Shown here: positions 29,158 through 38,195 of the stretch, in pieces | How positions within the stretch are numbered: the first letter of the stretch is position 1 | Layout of the letters: every line of letters begins with the position of its first letter | DNA from: Antribacter soli | GTDB taxonomy: Bacteria; Actinomycetota; Actinomycetes; Actinomycetales; Cellulomonadaceae | Assembly (NCBI RefSeq): GCF_021568775.1 | Contig: NZ_JAKGSG010000028.1 | Span: forward strand, 1 to 52,731 | Length of the DNA: 52,731 nucleotides | Direction of reading: 5' to 3' | The notes under the pieces: model-generated | Told to the model about the DNA's origin: nothing | What the model saw: only the letters and a program-made list of their open reading frames with translations | The model's database searches: none | Made by a program: the position numbers and the translations under genes

Positions 29158-29610
29158 TCAGCCGAGCCAGGGAGTCAGGTACGGCACCAGCGGCGGCAGG
29201 TTCCGGGCCACGCCGAACGCGACGACGACGGCGAGCAGCGCCCACCCGACCGCGACCGGGAACCGCGGCCCTGGCCTCCCGCGCGCGGCACGGACCACCC
29301 ACACGACCCACGCGGCGACGACGAGGGGCACCAGCAGCACCCACAGCGGGTTCGCCGCCCACGCGGACGCGAGGTCGAGGTGCGCGAGGTCGTGCGTGGC
29401 GCGCAGCCCTCCGCAGGCGGGGCACGCGAAGCCGGTGAGCGCGAGCAGCGGGCAGAAGCCGTAGCTGCCCGGGACGTGCGGGTCGCGCACGGCCAGCACG
29501 ACGGTGGCCGCCGCCGCGACCCCGGCCGTCACGAGCGGCGTGACGAGGCGCCCGGCGGACGGGCGGACGTCCCGCCCGGCCGGCGGTGCGGAGGTCGTGG
29601 CAGCGGCCAC
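29158..29610 (-). CDS. DUF2752 membrane protein
   Basis: A 150-residue membrane protein of the DUF2752 family, function unknown. About three helices are visible (residues 22-42, 88-108 and 120-138). The family motif is [20 protein letters not shown], with Cys53, Cys63 and Cys66, which could bind a metal or form a disulfide. In other genomes this family is common near the trp and his genes of actinobacteria, by recollection. It follows the DUF4190-like gene by 8 bases and precedes trpC, in the same transcription direction. Confidence 0.8.
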   Translation of the reverse strand: MAAATTSAPPAGRDVRPSAGRLVTPLVTAGVAAAATVVLAVRDPHVPGSYGFCPLLALTGFACPACGGLRATHDLAHLDLASAWAANPLWVLLVPLVVAAWVVWVVRAARGRPGPRFPVAVGWALLAVVVAFGVARNLPPLVPYLTPWLG

Positions 29611-29618
29611 GAGGGGCC

Positions 29619-30224
29619 TCAGGCCACCGGCCCGGCCGGGACGACGCCGGCCGACAGGTCCCGCAGCTCCTCGAAGCCGACGGTCGCACCGAACACGACG
29701 AGCCAGATCACGAACAGCACGATCGCGATCGCGGTCAGCGCCACCGACACCCAGCCCAGGATGACGCCCGCCACGGCCATGCCGTCGTTGTTCGCCTCGC
29801 CCTTGCGCACCGCCTGGCGAGCCAGGTTACCGACGATGATCGCCGGGATGCCGGTGATGATGCCGCAGCTCAGGACGATGCCGGCGATGCCGAGCACGAG
29901 CGACCAGACGGCGAGGTCGTTCTTCGGGTACACCATCGCCGGCGCCGGCGGTACCGGCGAGCCGTACACCGGCGGCTGTGCCGGGACCCGTGCCGGGTAG
30001 GGCGGCTGCGGGTAGGGCGGCTGACCCTGGGCAGGGCCCTGGGCCTGCGTCTGCCCCTCTGTGGGACCCTGCGCCGGACCCTGTCCCGGGTACGGCGACG
30101 CGGGCGCGGCCGGATAGCCCGGCCCGGGCTCGTACGGCGCCGGCGAGCCCGGGTAGGGCTGCGGCGTGTCGCCCGCGGGCTCCTCGCCCGGCTGCGACGG
30201 GCCGTACGGCGGCTGCGTGGTCAT
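29619..30224 (-). CDS. DUF4190-type membrane protein with Pro/Gln-rich head
   Basis: A 201-residue protein. The first ~100 residues are low-complexity Pro/Gly/Gln/Tyr-rich with repeats like GQGPAQGPTEGQTQ. The next ~75 hold two hydrophobic segments in the DUF4190 pattern (LAVWSLVLGIAGIVLSCGII and GMAVAGVILGWVSVALT), joined by an AIIVGNLARQAVRKGE loop. The topology suggests a cytoplasmic disordered head on a membrane anchor. Function unknown. The ATG overlaps the stop of the upstream gene (ATGA, 30221-30224). Confidence 0.75.
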   Translation of the reverse strand: MTTQPPYGPSQPGEEPAGDTPQPYPGSPAPYEPGPGYPAAPASPYPGQGPAQGPTEGQTQAQGPAQGQPPYPQPPYPARVPAQPPVYGSPVPPAPAMVYPKNDLAVWSLVLGIAGIVLSCGIITGIPAIIVGNLARQAVRKGEANNDGMAVAGVILGWVSVALTAIAIVLFVIWLVVFGATVGFEELRDLSAGVVPAGPVA

Positions 30225-30481
30225 CGCCTGACCGACTTCTGGCCCAGCCCCGCCTGGCGCAGGAACCAGCCGACGAGGAGCGCCGCGACGACCACGCTGA
30301 GGCCCGCCCAGAACAGGACGGCGCTCGGCGTCGGCAGCACGAGGGCGACGGCGGAGACGAGCGCGCCGAGCGTGATGCCGATCATCGTGACCCACGCGGC
30401 CACGGTGTGGCCGTGGTTCGACGGCGGCACGGCCGGCGGCAGGTAGGCGAGCTCGGCGGCCTTCGGCGTGTTCTCGACCAT
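30221..30481 (-). CDS. HGxxPAAW-type small membrane protein
   Basis: An 86-residue protein with a short soluble start, the motif SNHGHTVAAWVTMIGIT at about 21-37, and two membrane helices. This matches the small actinobacterial HGxxPAAW group found in trp operons. Function unknown. It is coupled to the next gene by a 4-base overlap and lies 83 bases after the Trp-associated membrane protein gene. Confidence 0.78.
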   Translation of the reverse strand: MVENTPKAAELAYLPPAVPPSNHGHTVAAWVTMIGITLGALVSAVALVLPTPSAVLFWAGLSVVVAALLVGWFLRQAGLGQKSVRR

Positions 30482-30564
30482 GGGGAGGGGTCCTTCTTCC
30501 TTGCGTGGCTCGTGTCGAGCGTGGATCGTTGCCTCGGCCCCAGACTATCCGCTCGCGCCCGAGG

Positions 30565-31236
30565 TCAGCGGGTCGTGGGATCGTCCCCGCGGGTGAGGGC
30601 GTCCCAGGCGTCGTGCGCGTCCAGCTCGCCGGCCGGCTCCACCGTCCGGTCGGCCGCGGCCGCCGTCGTCGGGGCGTCGGGCGCCGCCGGTGCGTAGGCC
30701 GGTCCCGACGCCTGCGCGGAGACCGCGGGTGCCGTGTCCCCCGCCCGCTCGTGGCGGCCGGACGGGGCCGACCACCGACCCGCACCCGCTGCTCCGAGCG
30801 CGGCGACGACGACCGTGAGGACCCCCACGACGACCGACGCCCACGGCCACGGCGTCACGACCACTGGCGAGGTGAGATCCGTCACGCCGGCCGCGCCGGC
30901 GGCCGCCGCGGTCGCGGCCGGCACCGGGTCGGCCAGGACAGCCACCGCCGACGCGGCGACGAGGACCCCGGCCGCCGCGACGACGGCGAGCACCAGGTAC
31001 CGGGCGACCCGCCCGCCGAGGGTCAGTGCTACACCGGCGGCGAGCAGCACGAGGCCGCCCGCACCCAGGCCGGGCGCCGCCTGGGTGCCCGACGCCGTCA
31101 CGGTCACCTCGGGCGAGAGGGCCGTCGCCACCGTGGTGCGCACCCACGTGGCGGCGCCGGTCCCGAGGGACAGCCCCCCGAGCGCGACGACGGCGAGCAG
31201 GGCGCGGCTGCGCGAGCGCAGCGCCGGGAACCTCAT
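30565..31236 (-). CDS. Trp biosynthesis-associated membrane protein
   Basis: A 223-residue protein of the TIGR02234 type, found next to trpE in many actinobacteria. Four hydrophobic stretches are visible (about residues 10-30, 50-70, 75-95, 115-140). The C-terminal ~80 residues are hydrophilic and end in DAWDALTRGDDPTTR, a tail characteristic of this family. The role is not established; its constant placement suggests a link to tryptophan or chorismate supply. Start ATG 31236 is chosen 22 bases after trpE; upstream frame has no membrane character. Confidence 0.83.
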   Translation of the reverse strand: MRFPALRSRSRALLAVVALGGLSLGTGAATWVRTTVATALSPEVTVTASGTQAAPGLGAGGLVLLAAGVALTLGGRVARYLVLAVVAAAGVLVAASAVAVLADPVPAATAAAAGAAGVTDLTSPVVVTPWPWASVVVGVLTVVVAALGAAGAGRWSAPSGRHERAGDTAPAVSAQASGPAYAPAAPDAPTTAAAADRTVEPAGELDAHDAWDALTRGDDPTTR

Positions 31237-31258
31237 GCGGATGCTCCTGGGAGTGTGG

Positions 31259-32884
31259 TCACAGCGACCGGAACCGCGACGCGAGCTGCACCGCGCGGAC
31301 CGCGGCCGCCGCCTTGTTGCGTGACTCGGCGTACTCGAGCGCGGGCACGGAGTCCGCGACGATCCCGCCGCCGGCCTGGACGCTCGCCCGCCCGTCGCGG
31401 ATGAACGCGGTCCGGATGGCGATCGCCATGTCCATGTTGCCACCGAAGTCGAAGTAGCCGACGGTGCCGCCGTAGATGCCGCGCGAGGCGGGCTCGAGCT
31501 CGTCGATCAGGGCGATCGCACGCGGCTTCGGCGCGCCGGACAGCGTGCCCGCCGGGAACGTCGCCCGGAGCGCGTCCAGCGCGGTGCGGCCCGGGCGCAG
31601 CCGGCCCACCACGGTGGAGCACAGGTGCATGATGTGGCTGAACCGGCGGGTGCGCATGAACTCCACGACCTCGACGGACGTGGGCTCGCACACCTTGACC
31701 ATGTCGTTGCGGGACAGGTCCACGAGCATGATGTGCTCTGCCCGCTCCTTCGGGTCGGCGAGCAGCTCCTCACCAAGGGCGACGTCCTCCTCCGGGTAGG
31801 CGCCGCGCGGCCGTGACCCGGCGATCGGGTAGGTCGTGACGTGCCCGTCCGTGACCTTGACCAGCGTCTCCGGGCTGGAGCCCACAACGGCGAAGTCGCG
31901 CTGGGTGCCGTCGGCGAGCGGCTCGGTGAGGTGGAAGTAGTACATGTACGGGCTCGGGTTGATCGTGCGCAGTGCCCGGTACACGTCGAGCGGGTCCGCC
32001 GGGCAGTCCAGGTCGAGGCGCTGGGACAGCACGACCTGGAAGACCTCGCCGTCGCGGATCGCCTCCTTGCCCGCGAGGACCGCGCGCTCGAACTCCTCAC
32101 GGGTGGAGCGGAACTCCAGCTGCGGGTCGGCGTCGCTCGGCGGGCGCACCACGGTGGTGACGCGCGGGGCGCCCTTGGCGAGCGTCGCCTGCATCGCGTC
32201 GATGCGCCCGACCGCGGCCGCGTACGCCTCGTCGACCCGCTCGTCCGTGCCGTCGACGTTGATCGCGTTCGACACGAGCCAGACCGTGCCCTCGCGGTGG
32301 TCCACAACGGCCAGGTCGGTCGCCAGGCACAGCGCCACCTCGGGCGCGCCCAGCTCGTCGGGGGCGGTCGCGGGCAGCGTCGGCTCCCAGTGCCGCACCA
32401 CGTCCCACCCGAGCACGCCCGCGAGGCCGCCGGTCAGCGGCGGCAGCCCGGCCTCGCCCGGCGTGCGCAGCGCCTCGAGCGCGGCACCGAGCACGTCGAC
32501 CACGTCGCCCGTCTGCGGGATCCCGACCGGCACGTCGCCCGTCCAGACCGCCTGCCCGTCGCGTGACGTCAGCGTGGCCTGCGAGTCGACCCCGACGAAC
32601 GACCAGCGCGCCCACGAGCCCGCCGCCTCGGCCGACTCCAGGATGAACGTCCCGGGGCGGCCCTGGGCCAGCGTGCGGTACAGGCCCACCGGGGTGGCGT
32701 CGTCGGCCAGCACCGGGCGCACGACGGGGATGACGCGCCGCGACGGGGCGAGCACGCGGAAGTCCTCGAGGCTCGGCCACGTCTGCCCCCAGGGCAGTTC
32801 CGCGGGCGCGGCCGGCAGCGACGGCACCGCGGCGGTCGGCACGGGCTCGGCCGTGGCGTTGGCGGCGAGGGGCAGCTGGGTCAC
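31259..32884 (-). CDS. trpE: Anthranilate synthase component I
   Basis: TrpE, 541 residues, makes anthranilate from chorismate with ammonia supplied by TrpG. TrpG is not in this window. The N-terminal tryptophan feedback region has the [19 protein letters not shown] segment (LES motif). The chorismate-binding C-terminal domain has [20 protein letters not shown] and [17 protein letters not shown]. The GTG start overlaps the hisI stop (GTGA, 32881-32884), coupling the last steps of the two pathways in translation. No leader peptide rich in Trp is seen, as hisI comes first. Confidence 0.96.
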   Translation of the reverse strand: MTQLPLAANATAEPVPTAAVPSLPAAPAELPWGQTWPSLEDFRVLAPSRRVIPVVRPVLADDATPVGLYRTLAQGRPGTFILESAEAAGSWARWSFVGVDSQATLTSRDGQAVWTGDVPVGIPQTGDVVDVLGAALEALRTPGEAGLPPLTGGLAGVLGWDVVRHWEPTLPATAPDELGAPEVALCLATDLAVVDHREGTVWLVSNAINVDGTDERVDEAYAAAVGRIDAMQATLAKGAPRVTTVVRPPSDADPQLEFRSTREEFERAVLAGKEAIRDGEVFQVVLSQRLDLDCPADPLDVYRALRTINPSPYMYYFHLTEPLADGTQRDFAVVGSSPETLVKVTDGHVTTYPIAGSRPRGAYPEEDVALGEELLADPKERAEHIMLVDLSRNDMVKVCEPTSVEVVEFMRTRRFSHIMHLCSTVVGRLRPGRTALDALRATFPAGTLSGAPKPRAIALIDELEPASRGIYGGTVGYFDFGGNMDMAIAIRTAFIRDGRASVQAGGGIVADSVPALEYAESRNKAAAAVRAVQLASRFRSL

Positions 32885-33405
32885 CGGGTCTCCTCGAACT
32901 CGTCGGGTGCGGGGGCGGTGCCGGACACCGCGTCGGGCCGGCTGTCGGGCTGACCGTCGGACGTGCCCTCGGGCCGCTGCCCGACGACGGCGCCCAGGTC
33001 GCCACCCGCGTCGAAGCACGTGCGCGTCCCCGTGTGGCAGGCGGCGCCCACCTGGTCCACGCGCACGAGCAGAGCGTCACCGTCGCAGTCGATCGCGACG
33101 GAGCTCACGTACTGGGCGTGCCCCGAGGTGTCGCCCTTGCGCCAGTACTCCCGGCGCGAGCGGCTCCAGAAAGTCACGCGACCCTCCGTGAGGGTGCGCC
33201 GCAGCGCCTCGTCGTCCATCCACCCGACCATGAGGACCTCGCCCGTGTCGTGCTGCTGCACGACCGCGGCGACGAGCCCCGCGTCGTCACGCTTCAGGAG
33301 CGCGGCGACCGCGGGGTCGAGCACCGCTTCGACGGGGTTGGTGGCAGTGCTGACGTCGGGTGCGGAGGTCGGGGTGTCGGTGGCGACACGCGGTTCTGCG
33401 GACAC
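32881..33405 (-). CDS. hisI: Phosphoribosyl-AMP cyclohydrolase
   Basis: HisI, 174 residues, the third step of histidine synthesis. Motifs: [47 protein letters not shown] and CHTGTRTCF, covering the zinc and magnesium ligands. An N-terminal ~25 and C-terminal ~35 residue extension are hydrophilic. The GTG start has AAAGGA 8 nt upstream. It is the single-function form; a HisE domain is absent. It opens the minus-strand trp block and is divergent from a methyltransferase gene. Confidence 0.95.
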   Translation of the reverse strand: MSAEPRVATDTPTSAPDVSTATNPVEAVLDPAVAALLKRDDAGLVAAVVQQHDTGEVLMVGWMDDEALRRTLTEGRVTFWSRSRREYWRKGDTSGHAQYVSSVAIDCDGDALLVRVDQVGAACHTGTRTCFDAGGDLGAVVGQRPEGTSDGQPDSRPDAVSGTAPAPDEFEETR

Positions 33406-33501
33406 CCGAGCATCCTTTCACGCGGCACCCACGCGACCGTGCGCCTGACCGCGAACTGACACCGAACTGCCCGCCGCCGTGCCGGAGACACACCCTGCCG
33501 G

Positions 33502-33507
33502 TAGCGT
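33502..33507 (+). promoter_or_regulatory. Putative -10 element of the methyltransferase gene (leaderless)
   Basis: TAGCGT ends 6 nt before the GTG start codon at 33514. Confidence 0.45.
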
Positions 33508-33513
33508 GCGGAC

Positions 33514-34122
33514 GTGGCCCGATTCGACCCCGCCTACTGGGACGCCTACAACGCCGAGCAGGCGCAGCGCCGCGAGCCGCGGGCGATGTGCCGCCGGGTC
33601 CTGGACCTCGCCGGGCCGGGCGCCGGGCGCCGTGCCCTCGACCTCGGGTGCGGCGCCGGCGTGGAGACCGCCGCGCTGCTCACCGCCGGATGGCGTGTCA
33701 CCGCGGTCGACCCTGTGCCTCAGAATGCCGCGGTCGCGGTGCCGGACGACCTGCGCCCCGGCCTCGACCTGCGCGGGACGAGGCTGCAGGACGCCCTGCC
33801 CCTACCCACCGCGGACCTGGTGCACGCCTCGTACTCCCTCCCGTTCGTCGTGCCCGCCGACTTCGACCGGGTGTGGGCCGGCGTGCGCGCAGCCCTGGCG
33901 CCCGGTGGGTGGCTCGCCGTGACGGTGTTCGGGGAGCGCGACGACTGGGCGCGGGACCCGGCGCTCGCGACGACGATCACCTTCCGCGACCGGACGGCGC
34001 TCGACGCGATGCTCGACGGGCTGGATGTCGTGGAGCTGGACGAGGAGGACGCCCCCGGCATGAGCTTCATCGGGCCGAAGCACTGGCACGTGTTCGAGGT
34101 GATCGCCCGCCGCCCGGCCTGA
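33514..34122 (+). CDS. Small class I SAM-dependent methyltransferase
   Basis: A 202-residue methyltransferase. The SAM motif is ALDLGCGAGVETAALL (~41-56), followed by TAVDP and a short acidic motif DLVHASYSLPFV. C-terminal residues MSFIGPKHWHVFEVIARR resemble a group of tellurite-resistance-like or type-11 methyltransferases. It is the only plus-strand gene in this part and lies with the ABC pair between hisI and hisF. Its end is 20 bases from the converging exporter gene. Substrate unknown. Confidence 0.82.
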   Translation: MARFDPAYWDAYNAEQAQRREPRAMCRRVLDLAGPGAGRRALDLGCGAGVETAALLTAGWRVTAVDPVPQNAAVAVPDDLRPGLDLRGTRLQDALPLPTADLVHASYSLPFVVPADFDRVWAGVRAALAPGGWLAVTVFGERDDWARDPALATTITFRDRTALDAMLDGLDVVELDEEDAPGMSFIGPKHWHVFEVIARRPA

Positions 34123-34142
34123 CGGGGCGGCTCCCGCCCGCG

Positions 34143-36011
34143 TCACCGCGTCTGCGACACCCAGCTCGCGTGCATCCGGGCGTAGATCCCGCCCGCCGCC
34201 GCCAGCTCCTCGTGCGGTCCGAGCTCGACGACGTGGCCCTCGTCGACCACGACGACCAGGTCGGACGCCTCCGCGGTGGAGAGGCGGTGCGCGATCGTGA
34301 TGGTCGAGCGGCCCGACGTCAGCGAGTCGAGCGCCCGCGCGATCCGCACCTCGGTCGCCGGGTCGACAGCGGACGTCGCCTCGTCCAGCACCAGGAGGTC
34401 CGGCTGCGCGAGGTAGGCCCGCGCGATCGCCACGAGCTGCCGCTCCCCCGCCGACAGCGCCTCGCCGCGCTGTCCCACCCGGGTGTCCAGGCCGTCGGGC
34501 AGGTCAGCGACCCAGTCGCTGAGCCCGAGCTCGTCGAAGGCGGCCGCGACGCTCTCGCGGAGCGCCTCCAGCGAGGCGACCTCCTCGCCGTCGGACGCCC
34601 GGATCCCGTAGGCCGCGTTGTCCAGGACCGTGCCGTCGAAGAGGAAACCCTCCTGCGGCACGAGCACGACGCGCTCACGCAGGCTCTCCAGCGCGACCCG
34701 GCGCAGGTCGGTGCCGTCCAGGAGGACGGCACCGGACGTCGGGTCCATGAGGCGGGTGACGAGCTTGGCGATGGTCGTCTTGCCGGAGCCCGTCTGGCCG
34801 ACGACGGCGACCTTGGTGCGCGCTGGCAGGTCCAGCGAGATGCCGTGCAGCACCTCCGGGCCGCCGGGGTAGGCGAAGCGGACGTCGCGCAGCGAGACCG
34901 CCGCCGGCCCGCGCGACAGATGCGCCGCGTCCGGCGCGTCCGTCACCTCCACGGGCGTCTCGACGACGGCGATCACGCGCCGCCACCCGGCCACCGCGTT
35001 CTGCAGCTCGTTGAGGATCTCCGTGGCCATCTGGACCGGGCCTGTGAAGAGCTGGACCAGGAAGAGGAAGGCCACGACCTCGCCCGCGGTCATCGACCCG
35101 CCGACTCCCAGGTACGCGCCGACCACGACGACGACGGCCAGGACGAGGTTCGACACGAGGACACCCGAGGAGAACACCGCAGAGACCAGCACCTGCGAGC
35201 GCGCCTGCGCCCGGCGGGTGTCCTCCACGGCCGCGGCGATGCGCCGCCCGGTCCGCCCGGAGACGCCGTAGGCGCGGACGGTCTCGGCCCCGACCACGGA
35301 CTCGCTGATGGCGCCGAGCATCGCGCCGACACGCTCGCGCACGGAGGTGTAGGCAGCGTTGACGTGCTTCTGCCCGAACCGGATGAGGAGGAACATCGGC
35401 ACGAAGCAGGCCCACACCACCGCGGTGAGGATCGGCGAGTACACCGCCATGAGGACCGTGGCGACGACCATCTGCAGCACCGCGACGAGCAGCATGATGC
35501 CGCCCCACTGGACGAACAGGGACACGGTGTCGACGTCGTTCGTCACGCGGGACACGAGAGCGCCGCGGCGCTCCGTGTTCTGCGTGAGCGTGGACAGGTC
35601 GTGCACGTGGCGGAACGCGCGGACGCGCAACGTCGCGAGGCCCGCCTCGGTGGAGCGGAACAGCCGGACATTGACCATCGCGGCACAGAACGCCGCCAGC
35701 AGCAGCGCCGCCCCGGCGAGCCCGGCGAGCAGGGCGACGCGGCCGGCGTCGGGCCCGCCGTCGGCGAGGAGGCCGTCGTCGATCGTGCGCTGCACGGTGA
35801 GCGGCACCACCACGCGGCCCGCGGCCGCGAGGACCGCGAGCGCCAGCGTGAGCCACAGCCCGTCGGTGATCTGCGGGGAGAGCTGAACGCCGCGGCGCAG
35901 CGTGGCCAGGACGCCGAGCCGGCTGGCGGACTCGATGCGCACGCCGTTGGCGTCGAGCTCGTCCTCGGGCACCTCGGTGGCGTCCTCAGGTGCCTCGGTC
36001 ACGGTGGTCAT
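34143..36011 (-). CDS. ABC exporter, heterodimer subunit with intact ATPase
   Basis: A 622-residue exporter half with six membrane helices (about 60-350) and a full nucleotide-binding domain. Walker A GQTGSGKTT (~409), LVPQEGFLF, a variant signature LSAGERQ, Walker B LVLDEATSAVD with the catalytic Glu (~540), and H-loop AHRLSTAE are all present. The ATG overlaps the stop of the partner gene (ATGA, 36008-36011). In heterodimeric exporters such as TM287/288 and BmrCD, the subunit with the intact Walker B Glu pairs with a degenerate partner; that is the pattern here. Substrate unknown; lipids or drugs are likely. An in-frame upstream extension into the partner gene is not coding. Confidence 0.9.
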   Translation of the reverse strand: MTTVTEAPEDATEVPEDELDANGVRIESASRLGVLATLRRGVQLSPQITDGLWLTLALAVLAAAGRVVVPLTVQRTIDDGLLADGGPDAGRVALLAGLAGAALLLAAFCAAMVNVRLFRSTEAGLATLRVRAFRHVHDLSTLTQNTERRGALVSRVTNDVDTVSLFVQWGGIMLLVAVLQMVVATVLMAVYSPILTAVVWACFVPMFLLIRFGQKHVNAAYTSVRERVGAMLGAISESVVGAETVRAYGVSGRTGRRIAAAVEDTRRAQARSQVLVSAVFSSGVLVSNLVLAVVVVVGAYLGVGGSMTAGEVVAFLFLVQLFTGPVQMATEILNELQNAVAGWRRVIAVVETPVEVTDAPDAAHLSRGPAAVSLRDVRFAYPGGPEVLHGISLDLPARTKVAVVGQTGSGKTTIAKLVTRLMDPTSGAVLLDGTDLRRVALESLRERVVLVPQEGFLFDGTVLDNAAYGIRASDGEEVASLEALRESVAAAFDELGLSDWVADLPDGLDTRVGQRGEALSAGERQLVAIARAYLAQPDLLVLDEATSAVDPATEVRIARALDSLTSGRSTITIAHRLSTAEASDLVVVVDEGHVVELGPHEELAAAGGIYARMHASWVSQTR

Positions 36012-38083
36012 CGGGCCGCCTCCTCCAGCTCGTCGGTGTTTTCCTTGCTTCCGCCGGCCTCGGCCTGCCTGGACCCTCGCGGGAGGCCCTTGTCGGAGTC
36101 TTCCCGCTCCTGCTCGCGTCGCTCCGCCTCGGCCTGGTAGGCGGTGGCGAGCTCCCGGTACCCGGGGTCGCGGGCCATCAGCTCCTCGTGCGTGCCGACG
36201 TCGGCGACGCGCCCGCCCTCGACGTGCACCACCCGGTCCGCGAGCGCGACCGAGCTCATGCGGTACGCGACCATCACGACGGTCGTGCCTTGACCGCCGC
36301 CCCCGCCCAGGGTCGCGGGCACCCTGCCCTGCTCGGCGAGGCCGCGCAGGATCTCCTGCTCGACGCGGGGGTCGACGGCGCTCGTGGCGTCGTCGAGCAC
36401 GAGCAGGCGCGGCCTGCGGACGAGGGCGCGCGCGATCGCGAGGCGCTGGCGCTGCCCTCCGGAGAGGTTGGCGCCGCGCTCGCCGAGCGGCGCGTCGAGC
36501 CCACCGGGCAGGGCCCGGACGGTCTCGTCGAGCCGCGCGAGGCGCAGGGCCTCCCAGACCTCCTCGTCCGTCAGGATGCCGGCGCCCGACCCATGGCTGG
36601 AGCTGGTGCCCGCCTCGTCCCGGTCCGCGAGCGTCACGTTGGCGCGGACCGTGTCCTCGAAGACGAAGGTGGCCTGGGTGACGAGTGCGACCTGGGACGG
36701 GATCTCGCCCTCGGCGAGGGTGCGCAGGTCGGTGCCGTCGAGCAGGACGCGGCCCCTGGTGGGGTCGGACAGTCGCGCGAGCAGGGACACGAGGGTGGTC
36801 TTGCCGGAGCCGGTGGTCCCGACGACGGCGACCGTCGCCCCGGCGGGGAACGCCACGTCGATGCCGTCCAGGAGGGTTACCTGACGGGTGCCTCCCGCAG
36901 CGTCCAGGCCGTCCGGGGCCGGGCCGGCGTGCTCGACGTCGACCCCGACGCCTTCCAGGCGGACCTCCAGGCCGGCGTCCCCGGCGGTCAGGCGGCCGGT
37001 GCCGTAGGCGAGCGTGCCTTCGGCGTCGACGACGAGCGCGATGCGCTCGTACCCGACCAGGGCGCGGGGCAGCTCTCCGAGGACCCAGCCGAAGGCCATG
37101 AGCGGGACGGTCATCATCGTCAGGAGGTAGGCGGCCGTGACGACGTCGCCGGCGGCGACGTGGCCGGTCGTGGCGCGCCAGGTGCCGACGGCGAGCACGG
37201 CGAGCGTGCCGATCGCGGGCAGGTTCTGGATGATCGGGTCGAAGATCGCGCGCACGATGCCGACCCGCACGTTCGCGGCGCGCAGCGCATCGGCGGTCGC
37301 GGCGAACCGCGCCTCCTCGCGGCCCTCGGTGCCGAGCGCCTTGACGAGGAGGGCGGCCTCGAAGGACTCGTGGGCGACGTCGGCGACGTCGCCGCGCAGC
37401 TGCTGCGCCCGCGTCACGGCGGGCGACATGTGCCGCTGGTAGTAGGCGTTCACGGCCACGGTGACGGGGACGACGACGAGCGCGGCGGCCGCCAGCCACA
37501 GGTCCGTCGCGACGAGCATGCCGACCGCGACGCCGATCATGACGACGACGCCCAGCGCGAACGGCAGCGGGTTGAACACGCCGTTCGCGGCCTCGGCGTC
37601 CGACGTGGTGTGGTTGAGGAGCTGGCCGGCCGGGTGTGCGCGGTGCCAGGAGACCGGCAGGCGCAGGTACTGGCGGGTGAGGGCCGTGCGGTGATCGGCG
37701 ATGTTGCCCACGTAGCCGAACCCGGCCCAGATGCGCCGGGCCGCGACGGCCAGCGCCATGGACAGGGCGACGGCGGCCAGGACCAGGCCGGCGAGCCAGA
37801 TGCGGTCGCGCGCGGCGGGGTCACCGGCGGCGGCCGGGACGACGACGGAGTCCGTCGCCCAGCCCACCGAGCGGCTCACGCCGACGGTCAGTGCGCCGAA
37901 CAGGCCCGACGCGGTGACCGCGATGACGTAGTCGCGGGGGTGGGCGCGCATGCCGCGCCACATGAGGGCCAGCGACCGGCGAGCGCGGGAGCCGGTCAGC
38001 GTCATGGGGCTGGGCGTCGTGCGCGGCTCGGTGCGGGTTGCTGGGCTGGTCCGGGGTCCGGCGTCTCGGGCGCCAGAGGGCAT
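36008..38083 (-). CDS. ABC exporter, heterodimer subunit with degenerate ATPase site
   Basis: A 691-residue exporter half. Walker A is GTTGSGKTT (~418) and the signature LSGGQRQRLAIARAL is canonical, but two catalytic residues are changed. Walker B reads LVLDDATSAVD, with Asp for the catalytic Glu (~564), and the H-loop reads VAYRMSS, with Tyr for His (~604). Its own ATP site should thus be slow or inactive, while its good signature serves the partner. A 15-residue insert lies between Q-loop and signature. The last ~45 residues are charged. I keep the ATG at 38083 with GAGG upstream; an ATG at 38005 is also possible. Confidence 0.88.
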   Translation of the reverse strand: MPSGARDAGPRTSPATRTEPRTTPSPMTLTGSRARRSLALMWRGMRAHPRDYVIAVTASGLFGALTVGVSRSVGWATDSVVVPAAAGDPAARDRIWLAGLVLAAVALSMALAVAARRIWAGFGYVGNIADHRTALTRQYLRLPVSWHRAHPAGQLLNHTTSDAEAANGVFNPLPFALGVVVMIGVAVGMLVATDLWLAAAALVVVPVTVAVNAYYQRHMSPAVTRAQQLRGDVADVAHESFEAALLVKALGTEGREEARFAATADALRAANVRVGIVRAIFDPIIQNLPAIGTLAVLAVGTWRATTGHVAAGDVVTAAYLLTMMTVPLMAFGWVLGELPRALVGYERIALVVDAEGTLAYGTGRLTAGDAGLEVRLEGVGVDVEHAGPAPDGLDAAGGTRQVTLLDGIDVAFPAGATVAVVGTTGSGKTTLVSLLARLSDPTRGRVLLDGTDLRTLAEGEIPSQVALVTQATFVFEDTVRANVTLADRDEAGTSSSHGSGAGILTDEEVWEALRLARLDETVRALPGGLDAPLGERGANLSGGQRQRLAIARALVRRPRLLVLDDATSAVDPRVEQEILRGLAEQGRVPATLGGGGGQGTTVVMVAYRMSSVALADRVVHVEGGRVADVGTHEELMARDPGYRELATAYQAEAERREQEREDSDKGLPRGSRQAEAGGSKENTDELEEAAR

Positions 38084-38195
38084 GGAGGGGCCTCGTTTCC
38101 GCGGTCGGTGGGTTGAGCCCGATCATCTCATGCCCCGGGAAACGATTCACGGGATTTCGCTCCGGGCGGTACGTCGCCCGCGGCGGCGTGCGCGG

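Noticed and set aside
30482-33405. Trp attenuator or leader peptide
   Set aside because: trpE overlaps the end of hisI, leaving no leader, and I see no short Trp-rich frame before hisI.
34143-37499. A single 1118-residue exporter with an extra N-terminal domain
   Set aside because: The added part is a shadow of the partner exporter gene in another frame. The real start overlaps the partner's stop by four bases.
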